This document shows, in pieces, positions 1 to 6,253 of a DNA stretch of 11,230 bases. Numbering within the stretch: the stretch's first letter is position 1; each line of letters starts with the position of its first letter. Where the stretch lies: assembly GCA_016926595.1 (NCBI GenBank), contig JAFGOG010000067.1, forward strand, positions 1-11,230. Reading direction: 5' to 3'. The DNA is from Anaerolineae bacterium. GTDB lineage: Bacteria; Chloroflexota; Anaerolineae; JAAYZQ01. The translations under genes were made by a program, and so were the position numbers. The notes below the pieces were generated by a model. The model was given only the letters and a program-made list of their open reading frames with translations. It was not told the origin of the DNA and made no database searches.

Positions 1-54
1 ACCAAGACGCCCAAGCCTACCAAAACGCCCAAGCCTACCAAAACGCCCAAGCCC
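1..54 (+). repeat. Three tandem 18-bp repeats
   Basis: Units at 1-18, 19-36 and 37-54. Neighbouring units differ by one base each (AAG/AAA, then CCT/CCC), both silent in the reading frame that encodes TKTPKP. The array may extend to the left of the window. Confidence 0.85.
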
Positions 55-57
55 TAG
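1..57 (+). CDS. 3' end of a gene with a TKTPKP-repeat tail (partial)
   Basis: The first bases read in frame as three copies of Thr-Lys-Thr-Pro-Lys-Pro, followed by a TAG stop at 55-57. The rest of the gene lies left of the window. A Thr/Pro/Lys-rich tail is typical of flexible, often extracellular linkers or cell-wall-associated tails in secreted bacterial proteins. Only the tail is visible, so the function of the protein is unknown. A hairpin 24 bases after the stop supports a real gene end. An alternative is that the repeat is non-coding and the open frame is accidental, but the 18-bp period (a multiple of three), the exact in-frame stop and the mostly third-position differences between copies argue for coding. 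Confidence 0.6.
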   Translation, partial: TKTPKPTKTPKPTKTPKP

Positions 58-81
58 ACACGTTCTAGGATTCTGGGCATA

Positions 82-108
82 GACTGGGGCAGATGCGCTT
101 GCCCAGTC
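82..108 (+). terminator. Hairpin after the left-edge gene, possible terminator
   Basis: GACTGGG (82-88) pairs perfectly with CCCAGTC (102-108) around a 13-base loop; a bulged G would allow two more inner pairs (CA/TG). It lies 24 bases after the TAG stop and before the exporter promoter. There is no T-tract, so intrinsic termination is only possible. Confidence 0.4.
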
Positions 109-124
109 ATCCCGCGCGGTCCAC

Positions 125-153
125 TTGGCCCTGCCGCCGCCTAGTGGTATAAT
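125..153 (+). promoter_or_regulatory. Extended -10 sigma-70-type promoter of the ABC exporter operon
   Basis: A perfect TATAAT lies at 148-153, preceded by TGG (145-147), giving an extended -10. A -35-like TTGGCC (four of six consensus bases) lies at 125-130 with a 17-base spacer. Transcription should start near 160, leaving a leader of about 65 bases before the TTG start at 225. This position also argues against the first in-frame TTG at 162, which would lie essentially at the transcript's 5' end. Confidence 0.7.
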
Positions 154-211
154 AGCGTTCTTTGCCGTGCCGTCCAGGTCCGGGGCGTAGACCGAATTGT
201 CGCGGCGTTGT

Positions 212-217
212 GGAGGT
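212..217 (+). promoter_or_regulatory. Shine-Dalgarno site that sets the exporter start
   Basis: GGAGGT lies 7 bases before TTG at 225-227. The in-frame candidates TTG at 162 and GTG at 210 have no comparable site, so 225 is the preferred start. Confidence 0.75.
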
Positions 218-224
218 TCTTTCG

Positions 225-2075
225 TTGGCTTTGCTTGGCCTCAAAAAGCGTGTATCTGGCAGCCGGCTGGCTGGCCTGTGGCGGATGATGGCCGGCTTCC
301 GGTGGATCTACCTGCTCGCCACAGTCAGCCTGGGCGTGGCCGCCCTGGCCCGCACCGGGAACTTTTTGCTGCTCCGAGCTTTTGTCGACCAGGTCCTGGG
401 TCACGCCGACCGTTCCTACCTCCTTCCGCTCATCGCCCTCGGCTTTGTCGGGCTGGCCGTGCTCCAGGGCGGCTTTACCTTCCTGAGTGGCCGCATAGCC
501 GCCCGCACCGCCGAGGGGATCGTCCTGCGCCTGCGCAACCAGCTCTTCGACCACATCCAGCGCCTCTCCTTCACCTACCACGACCACACCCCCACCGGCG
601 AGCTGATCCAGCGCTCCACCTCCGATGCCGACGCGGTCCGCCGCTTTTTCGCCGACCAGGCCATCGAGGCGGGCCGTATCGCCCTCCTGTTCGCCGTCAA
701 CTGGACCGCGATCCTCGTGCTCAACGTCAAGCTGGGCCTGCTGTCGGTGGTGGCCGTGCCGCTGGTGGTGGTCACCTCAGCCCTCTTCTTTCGGCGCTTG
801 ACCAGGGTCTACGAGGCCTACCAGGAACAGGACGCCGTCCTGTCCACCACGCTCCAGGAGAACCTGACCGGCGTACGGGTCGTCAAGGCCTTTGCCCGTC
901 AAGCTTACGAGCGGGAAAAGTTCGAGGGCGACAACTGGGAAAAGTTCATCCGGGGCCGCCGGCTGATGCGCATGCACTCGGCATTCTGGCCGGTGTCGGA
1001 CATCATCTGCGGCTTTCAAATGCTCGGCGGCTTTGTCGCCGCGGCGCTGATGGCCATCGACGGCGCGATCAGCGTCGGCACCTACCTGGCCTACGCTGGG
1101 CTCGTGGTCTGGCTCATCTGGCCCATGCGCAATCTCGGCCGCCTCATCGTCCAGATGTCCACCGGGCTGGTCTCCTACGGCCGCGTGGCCAAAGTCCTGG
1201 CCGAGGAGCGCGAGGATCTGGACAAAGGCGCAGTCCACCCCCAAGGCTGCGTGCGGGGTGACATCGCCTTCCGCGGCGTCTGCTTCGAATACAGCGCCGA
1301 CGCCCCCATCCTGAAGGACATCACCTTCGACTGCCGGGCCGGCCAGGTGGTGGCCCTGCTCGGTTCCACCGGCTCGGGCAAGACGTCGCTGGTCAACCTG
1401 CTGCCCCGCTTCTACGACTATACCGGTGGCAGTCTGACCCTCGACGGCGCGGAGCTGAATCACTACCCCCGCCACTACCTGCGCCAGCAGATCGGCATCG
1501 TCGAGCAGGAGCCGTTCCTCTTTTCGCGCACCATCCGCGAGAATATCACCTACGGCGTCGCGCGCCAAGTCACAGACGACGAGGTCGAGGCGGTGGCCCG
1601 GGCAGCAGCCATCCACGACACGGTGGTTGCCTTCCCGCAGGCTTATGACACCCTGGTGGGCGAAAAGGGAGTCACTCTGTCGGGCGGGCAGAAGCAGCGC
1701 GTGGCCATCGCCCGCACCCTGCTGAAGGATCCCTCCATCTTGATCTTGGACGATTCCACCTCGTCGGTCGATGCCGAGACCGAGGCCGAGATCCATGCTG
1801 CGCTCCAGAACCTGATGCGCGGCCGCACCACCTTCATCATCGCCCACCGCATCCAGAGCCTGCGCGACGCCGACCTGATCCTGGTCCTCGATCACGGTCA
1901 GATCGTGCAGCGGGGCGCCCACGACGAGCTGATGGCCCAGGAAGGGATCTACCAGCGCATCCACGACATGCAGGCCCGCATCGAGACCGAGCTCGAGCAG
2001 GAGGTAGCCCGGGCGGTCAAAGCTCAGGAGATGCCTGGAGCCGCTTCGGCTCAGGAGGAGGCGGTCCGTGTCTAG
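225..2075 (+). CDS. ABC exporter half-transporter, subunit with the non-canonical Walker B (heterodimer partner 1)
   Basis: 616-residue membrane-embedded ATP-driven exporter subunit, a transmembrane domain fused to a nucleotide-binding domain, the usual length of a type IV (ABCB-like) half-transporter. Hydrophobic segments lie roughly at 24-50, 65-86, 148-190 (two) and 255-305 (two). ATP-site motifs are A-loop Tyr356, Walker A GSTGSGKT at 380-387, Q-loop EQEPFLF, signature LSGGQ at 485-489, Walker B ILILDD with Asp509-Asp510, and H-loop His541. The catalytic Glu after Walker B is Asp510, which in families such as TM287/288 and BmrCD marks the subunit contributing the degenerate site. The TTG start at 225 has GGAGGT 7 bases upstream. 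The gene overlaps the next subunit by 8 bases and they surely form one operon. Substrate unknown; drugs, lipids or peptides are all possible. Confidence 0.93.
   Translation: MALLGLKKRVSGSRLAGLWRMMAGFRWIYLLATVSLGVAALARTGNFLLLRAFVDQVLGHADRSYLLPLIALGFVGLAVLQGGFTFLSGRIAARTAEGIVLRLRNQLFDHIQRLSFTYHDHTPTGELIQRSTSDADAVRRFFADQAIEAGRIALLFAVNWTAILVLNVKLGLLSVVAVPLVVVTSALFFRRLTRVYEAYQEQDAVLSTTLQENLTGVRVVKAFARQAYEREKFEGDNWEKFIRGRRLMRMHSAFWPVSDIICGFQMLGGFVAAALMAIDGAISVGTYLAYAGLVVWLIWPMRNLGRLIVQMSTGLVSYGRVAKVLAEEREDLDKGAVHPQGCVRGDIAFRGVCFEYSADAPILKDITFDCRAGQVVALLGSTGSGKTSLVNLLPRFYDYTGGSLTLDGAELNHYPRHYLRQQIGIVEQEPFLFSRTIRENITYGVARQVTDDEVEAVARAAAIHDTVVAFPQAYDTLVGEKGVTLSGGQKQRVAIARTLLKDPSILILDDSTSSVDAETEAEIHAALQNLMRGRTTFIIAHRIQSLRDADLILVLDHGQIVQRGAHDELMAQEGIYQRIHDMQARIETELEQEVARAVKAQEMPGAASAQEEAVRV
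2053..2058 (+). promoter_or_regulatory. Shine-Dalgarno site for the second exporter subunit
   Basis: AGGAGG lies inside the end of the first exporter gene, 9 bases before GTG at 2068. The 8-base overlap between the two genes suggests translational coupling, which would favour equal amounts of the two subunits. Confidence 0.7.
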
Positions 2076-3891
2076 CGCCTTCGAGCTCGAAGAAGAAGAA
2101 TTCAGCGCCCAGTTCAACGGCCGGACGGTGCTGCGCATCCTGCGCCTGGCGACTGCCCACTGGCCCTGGCTGGTCGGTTTCCTGGTCGCCATCGCTCTCG
2201 TCTCGACGCTCGACTCCTACTTTACCTTCCTCAGCAAGAGCATCATCGACGACGGCATCGTCGCCGGCGACCGTGCAGCACTGATGCGCCTGGTGGCCCG
2301 CTACGGCGGCCTGATCGTGGTCCAGGCCGGGTTGGTGTTCGGTTTTATCTACCTGTCAGGCATTCTGGGCGAGCGGATCCGTTACGACCTGCGCAAAATG
2401 CTCTTTGACCGCCTCCAGGATCTGTCCTTCTCCTACTTTGACCGCAGGCCGGTGGGCTGGATAATGGCCCGCGTCACCTCCGACACCGACCGGATCGCCG
2501 ACCTGACCACCTGGGGCCTGTTGGACATCACCTGGGGGCTGATGAACACCATCACCGCCATGTTCTTCATGGTGTCGATCAACGCCCGGCTCGCCCTGGT
2601 GGTGCTGGCCATCATCCCCATCCTGCTGGTCGTGGCCGTCCAGTTCCGCAAGCGGATCCTGGTCCTCTTCCGCCAGGCGCGCAAGGCCAACTCCAAGATC
2701 ACCGGCGCCTACAACGAGAATATCACCGGCGTGCGCGTGGTCAAGGCCCTGTGTCGCGAGGAGGAGAACCTGCGCGAGTTCGGCGTCCTGACCGGCGACA
2801 TGTACCGCGCCTCCTTCCACGCCGCCTGGCTGTCGGCCCTCTTCCTGCCGGTGGTCCAGATCATCTCCGCTTTCGCCGTGGGTAGCATCGTCTGGTACGG
2901 CGGTCTCCAGGCCCAGGTCGGCGGCATGACCGTCGGCGGCATCCAGGCCTTTGTCTCCTACGTCACATTTATGATGTGGCCAATCCAGGATATCGCCCGC
3001 GTCTATGCCGAGCTGCAGCACGCCATCGCCTCGGGCGAGCGCGCCTTTGCCCTGGCCGACGCCGTGCCTGAGGTCACCGACCAGCCAGGAGCAACTGACC
3101 CCGGTACCATCCGCGGCGAGATCGAGTTCGACGGGGTCGATTTCTGGTACGAGGCCGACAAGCCGGTGCTGACCGGCTTTTCGCTCAAGGTGCGCCCCGG
3201 CGAGACGATCGCCCTGGTCGGCCCGACGGGCGGGGGCAAGAGCACCATCGTCAACCTCCTGTGCCGCTTCTACGAGCCCAAAAAAGGCGCCATCCGCATC
3301 GGCGGCCGTGACTACCGCGAGTTGTCCCTGCACGCCATCCAGTCGCGCCTCGGCATCGTCCTCCAGACGCCCCACCTCTTCTCCGGCACCGTCCGCGAGA
3401 ATGTCCGCTACGGCCGGCTGGACGCCACCGACGATGAGGTCGAGGATGCCGCCCGGCTGGCGGGCGCCCACGACTTTATCGCCGGCCTGGAAAAGGGCTA
3501 CGATCAGGAGGTGGGTGAGCGGGGCGACCTGCTTTCGGTCGGCCAGAAACAGCTCGTCAGCCTGGCCCGTGCCGTGCTGGCCCGGCCCGAGATCTTTATC
3601 ATGGACGAAGCCACCAGCTCGGTGGACACCCTCACCGAAGACCTGATCCAGCGCGGCATGGAGACGCTGATGCAAGGCCGGACCAGCTTTGTCATCGCCC
3701 ACCGCCTGTCGACCATCAAGCGGGCTGACCGGATCGTGGTCATCCAACGCGGGCGCATCGCCGAGATGGGCACCCACGCCGAGCTGATCCGCGCCCGGGG
3801 TTACTACTACCGCCTCTACACCCAGCAGTTCCGCCAGCAGCGCCAGCGCGAGTTCGACCCCTTTGAGGAGCTGAGCGTGCAGCTGGCCTGA
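2068..3891 (+). CDS. ABC exporter half-transporter, subunit with the canonical Walker B (heterodimer partner 2)
   Basis: 607-residue partner of the preceding exporter subunit, starting at GTG. The N-terminus carries an acidic stretch (ELEEEEF, residues 6-12), then a six-helix transmembrane domain and a C-terminal ATPase. Motifs are A-loop Tyr361, Walker A GPTGGGKS at 385-392, Q-loop LQTPHLF, degenerate signature LSVGQ at 489-493, Walker B IFIMDE with Glu514, and His545 in the H-loop. Glu514 is the catalytic base missing from partner 1, while partner 1 has the consensus LSGGQ missing here. One competent ATP site (this Walker A/B plus partner 1's signature) and one degenerate site are therefore expected, as in heterodimeric TM287/288-type exporters. 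The cargo cannot be told from sequence. No clear terminator is seen in the 51 bases before the convergent gene. Confidence 0.93.
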   Translation: MSSAFELEEEEFSAQFNGRTVLRILRLATAHWPWLVGFLVAIALVSTLDSYFTFLSKSIIDDGIVAGDRAALMRLVARYGGLIVVQAGLVFGFIYLSGILGERIRYDLRKMLFDRLQDLSFSYFDRRPVGWIMARVTSDTDRIADLTTWGLLDITWGLMNTITAMFFMVSINARLALVVLAIIPILLVVAVQFRKRILVLFRQARKANSKITGAYNENITGVRVVKALCREEENLREFGVLTGDMYRASFHAAWLSALFLPVVQIISAFAVGSIVWYGGLQAQVGGMTVGGIQAFVSYVTFMMWPIQDIARVYAELQHAIASGERAFALADAVPEVTDQPGATDPGTIRGEIEFDGVDFWYEADKPVLTGFSLKVRPGETIALVGPTGGGKSTIVNLLCRFYEPKKGAIRIGGRDYRELSLHAIQSRLGIVLQTPHLFSGTVRENVRYGRLDATDDEVEDAARLAGAHDFIAGLEKGYDQEVGERGDLLSVGQKQLVSLARAVLARPEIFIMDEATSSVDTLTEDLIQRGMETLMQGRTSFVIAHRLSTIKRADRIVVIQRGRIAEMGTHAELIRARGYYYRLYTQQFRQQRQREFDPFEELSVQLA

Positions 3892-3942
3892 ACGTCGTTG
3901 CGCTGTCGCTCGGCGCTGTCATTCTGACGATGCTTCAGTGCC

Positions 3943-4740
3943 TCAGGGCGACCGGCGCTGATAGCTTGCCAGCTCCTCAGGAGAGAGAGCCTCGGGGGAG
4001 ACGAGCCTGTAGTGCCGCTCGGAGCATACCCGGATTCCTTGGTTGGTTTGCTCTAACTCAAAGAGAGCGATCAGGTCATCGGCCATAAACTGAGCAGCGA
4101 TGGGGCGGCAGATCAATGCAGGGAATTTGACGGCGCACACTGCCAGATCCTGCTCGATCTGCACAACGCCGATCCGATCTGAAGCGCCCTTGGCTTGAAC
4201 TGGCAGAACATAGTGAACGCCGCGCTTGTCGATGCCCACATAGATCTCGTCAGTCTCCACCTGTCCGATGCCGGGTGCCGTCGTGCGCAGGTGGCTCTGT
4301 AGGGAGTAACAGGCCAGCCCCGTGAAGATGTCCAGCAGCCGGTTGTAGCGCAGCTTTGCCAGAAGCGCCTGCTCGTCATTCAACCGGTACTTGCTGATGA
4401 TGCCCGGCGTAGCATCCGGAATCTTGGTTTCTGCCAGGATGGATGACGGGGCAATCAGGACCTGTGACACAAGAACCAGCTTATACTGACCGCGTCCGAC
4501 CGAACGGATGAGCCACTGCTGCCCTTCCGGCGCAGTCTGCGAGATCGATTCGGGAAGTGCCGTCCTGTACCGGAAGGAATAGAGAAGGTCGCCGAGGTTC
4601 TTCGGCAATGGCACGTCCAATTGTGCGGCGACGTCGATGATTTCGGACCTCTCGAACGGGATCTCGGTCAGGCCGGGGCGGTAATGCCCGGTGAAAATGG
4701 CTTCCAGAATCCTGGAGTATCGATTCTTGCGGCGCGGCAT
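3943..4740 (-). CDS. Probable type II restriction endonuclease paired with the adjacent methyltransferase
   Basis: 265-residue protein with no name I can assign. The first 70 residues are basic, then alternate helix and strand, possibly a winged-helix DNA-binding part. The best nuclease signature is at 161-200: VETDEIYVGID (Glu162, Asp164, Glu165), then VLPVQAKG (Gln182, Lys184), then VVQIEQD (Gln194). This resembles the acidic residue - x(n) - (D/E)xK - Q layout of PD-(D/E)xK nucleases, with Gln in place of the usual acidic residue before x-Lys. The gene starts 7 bases after the methyltransferase stop on the same strand, the usual arrangement of a two-gene restriction-modification operon. 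The ATG at 4740 is preferred over an ATG at 4779, because a GGAGG-type site lies 11 bases before it and the protein begins naturally MPRRKNRYSR. The upstream start would overlap the methyltransferase by 32 bases. GC is visibly lower than in the flanking genes. Confidence 0.65.
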   Translation of the reverse strand: MPRRKNRYSRILEAIFTGHYRPGLTEIPFERSEIIDVAAQLDVPLPKNLGDLLYSFRYRTALPESISQTAPEGQQWLIRSVGRGQYKLVLVSQVLIAPSSILAETKIPDATPGIISKYRLNDEQALLAKLRYNRLLDIFTGLACYSLQSHLRTTAPGIGQVETDEIYVGIDKRGVHYVLPVQAKGASDRIGVVQIEQDLAVCAVKFPALICRPIAAQFMADDLIALFELEQTNQGIRVCSERHYRLVSPEALSPEELASYQRRSP

Positions 4741-4747
4741 GGCGATG

Positions 4748-6085
4748 CTAGCCTCCTCCTCTCCATCGGAGCAGCACAACCTCCTCGCGGAGCTGCTCCC
4801 GGGTCCCTGTGGCGAAACGGGTACGGAATAGATCGATCCCGATCAGCTCATAATCAAGTGCCTGGGCGATCTCGGCCAACAGCTCCCCCGTTCGGATCAT
4901 GATTCGCAGATAGGAAGCTTGATCCCCGACAACGTATGCGAGTTGCGCACCAGGGCGGAGTACGTGGCGAAGATCGGCCAGATGGCGAGCCATTCCCCCA
5001 AAATAGAGCTGCGTCACGCGCCCGTACATCCGCTCAAAGCCCGAGTCTTTGCCCAGAGCCAAACGCCGCTCCTCTATCGCCTCCGCGAGCCGCTGGATCT
5101 CTGGGTTATCCGCCACCCATCGATCGTCGCTATCTCCCTTGTATACACCGCGGGTGTTGGACCGAACCAGTCCCTTTTTGATCTCCCTCAGCTCTGCCAT
5201 GTTGTGGATGAAGCCAAGAACCACCGACTCCAGCCTGGTTGTTCTCGTATAGTCCTTCTCGTTTGGGTACGGGGGTGACGTAATCACGGCGTCGATAGAG
5301 CTGGGCTGCAACACGGAAGCGAGTTGGCGGGCATCAGCCAGGTGCACTCGCGCCGCAGGCGCGGCCCGGTCCATCACGAGACGAAGGTCATCGCCCATCC
5401 TGTCTATCTCCGACAGCCAGGCCGGCACGACCAGGGCATCCTCCTTGGGCTTGCCCACGCCGACCTCCGGGCCAAAGTGAAGGTTGCTGATGGCAAAGAC
5501 AAGTACATTGGCCAGGGCAAGCAGCTCGTGCCGGTGGTATCGTTCGTCGCGATGGCGCCTGATATGGTCCAGCAGGACCAGCGTCTTGTGGAGAGGGATG
5601 GAGCTGATCGAGCCCTTCAGGAGCAGCCGTTCCTGCTCCGCGGACAGAGTGCGCAGGAATCTGTCTCTATCAGGTCTGATGGAGCGCATGCCCGCCAGAA
5701 GATCGTCGAAAAAGCCTGTCGCCTCGAGCTCGGCCAGAGCATCGTCGGCGACGCGCTTTGCGTGCGCAACCAAACCCTCGGGGTCCGGCGTCCAATCGAC
5801 CTTCACCTGCGCAGCAAACTGAGCGAACGGATTCCCTTCAGCCCCGGCGCTAGGAATCCCCAGCTTCTTGCATTCGACCAGGGTAGTGCCTGTGCCACAG
5901 AACGGGTCGAGGACGCATCGGCCTTCGGTGATTCCAAACCTGTCGAGGTAATCGCGCACCAGGTGAGGCGGAAACGAAAGGACAAAGCGATACCAGTCGT
6001 GAAAAGCCCGGTCCTCCACCCACAACCTGTTCGCCCGAGCACTTGTGCATCGCCTAGTTCGCTGATCCGTCTTGACGCTCATCAT
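4748..6085 (-). CDS. Amino-type (N4-cytosine or N6-adenine) DNA methyltransferase
   Basis: 445-residue S-adenosylmethionine-dependent DNA methyltransferase of the N4/N6 class, which adds a methyl group to an exocyclic amino group of a base. Motif X-like HDWYRFVLSFPPH is at 29-41, motif I (cofactor binding) LDPFCGTGTT at 59-68, and motif IV (catalytic) TSPPY at 269-273. About 200 residues lie between motifs I and IV, a likely target-recognition or helical insert, so the order X-I-insert-IV fits the alpha-like arrangement. SPPY is common in N4-cytosine enzymes but does not exclude N6-adenine. It is the first gene of a two-gene operon with the putative endonuclease 7 bases downstream, and protects host DNA if that partner cuts. 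Start at ATG 6085 (ATG 6082 is equally possible). There is no clear Shine-Dalgarno site, and the leader from the predicted promoter is only about 17 bases. Confidence 0.9.
   Translation of the reverse strand: MMSVKTDQRTRRCTSARANRLWVEDRAFHDWYRFVLSFPPHLVRDYLDRFGITEGRCVLDPFCGTGTTLVECKKLGIPSAGAEGNPFAQFAAQVKVDWTPDPEGLVAHAKRVADDALAELEATGFFDDLLAGMRSIRPDRDRFLRTLSAEQERLLLKGSISSIPLHKTLVLLDHIRRHRDERYHRHELLALANVLVFAISNLHFGPEVGVGKPKEDALVVPAWLSEIDRMGDDLRLVMDRAAPAARVHLADARQLASVLQPSSIDAVITSPPYPNEKDYTRTTRLESVVLGFIHNMAELREIKKGLVRSNTRGVYKGDSDDRWVADNPEIQRLAEAIEERRLALGKDSGFERMYGRVTQLYFGGMARHLADLRHVLRPGAQLAYVVGDQASYLRIMIRTGELLAEIAQALDYELIGIDLFRTRFATGTREQLREEVVLLRWRGGG
4752..4760 (-). promoter_or_regulatory. Shine-Dalgarno-like site for the endonuclease gene
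   Basis: On the minus strand AGGAGGAGG lies within the last codons of the methyltransferase, 11 bases before the ATG at 4740. The spacing is on the long side. It supports the shorter start and coupling of endonuclease translation to that of the methyltransferase. Confidence 0.5.
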
Positions 6086-6108
6086 AGCCAGCTATGACCC
6101 ATGACTAC

Positions 6109-6137
6109 ATTATACCAGCATTACACCGATCACGCAA
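6109..6137 (-). promoter_or_regulatory. Extended -10 promoter of the restriction-modification operon
   Basis: On the minus strand TGG-TATAAT occupies 6117-6109, the same extended -10 block as in the exporter promoter. A weak -35 (TTGCGT, three of six consensus bases) is at 6137-6132 with a 17-base spacer. The predicted start site near 6102 leaves only a short leader before the ATG at 6085. Confidence 0.6.
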
Positions 6138-6163
6138 CAGGCTGATGTGCAACGTTTGCGCGT

Positions 6164-6176
6164 GTGCGCAGCGCAC
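6164..6176. other. GTGCG-CTG-CGCAC palindromic hairpin
   Basis: A 13-base perfect palindrome (around a single central base) lies between the secreted-protein gene's stop at 6254 and the methyltransferase promoter. As RNA it could form a 5-bp stem with a 3-base loop. It might help end minus-strand transcription, but it lies 78 bases from the stop and has no T-tract. Confidence 0.3.
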
Positions 6177-6253
6177 GGCCGCTGCTCCTCGCACCAGCCA
6201 ACAAACTGCCCTCTGCCTCATTATTGCCCACTAGCGCGCTGCTTCAACACTCG

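Noticed and set aside
1..54. Possible CRISPR array
   Set aside because: The three 18-bp units are directly adjacent with no spacers and encode an in-frame peptide repeat.
197..1261. 354-codon frame on the plus strand inside the first exporter gene
   Set aside because: Pro/Arg-rich frame-shifted reading of the transmembrane domain; no coding signature of its own.
777..2192. Long open frame of 471 codons on the minus strand antisense to the first exporter gene
   Set aside because: It lies wholly opposite a clear ABC exporter with all ATP-site motifs, shows no recognisable domain and is explained by high GC with few stops in the shadow frame.
2356..3777. Long open frame of 473 codons on the minus strand antisense to the second exporter gene
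   Set aside because: Same reasoning: low-complexity Gly/Asp/Ala-rich translation, no start-site signal and full overlap with a convincing gene.
3892..3942. Bidirectional terminator between the convergent exporter and endonuclease genes
   Set aside because: I looked for an inverted repeat with a T-tract in these 51 bases and found no convincing stem.
5324..6097. 257-codon plus-strand frame antisense to the methyltransferase
   Set aside because: The minus strand carries methyltransferase motifs I and IV in one continuous frame; the plus frame has no recognisable motif.
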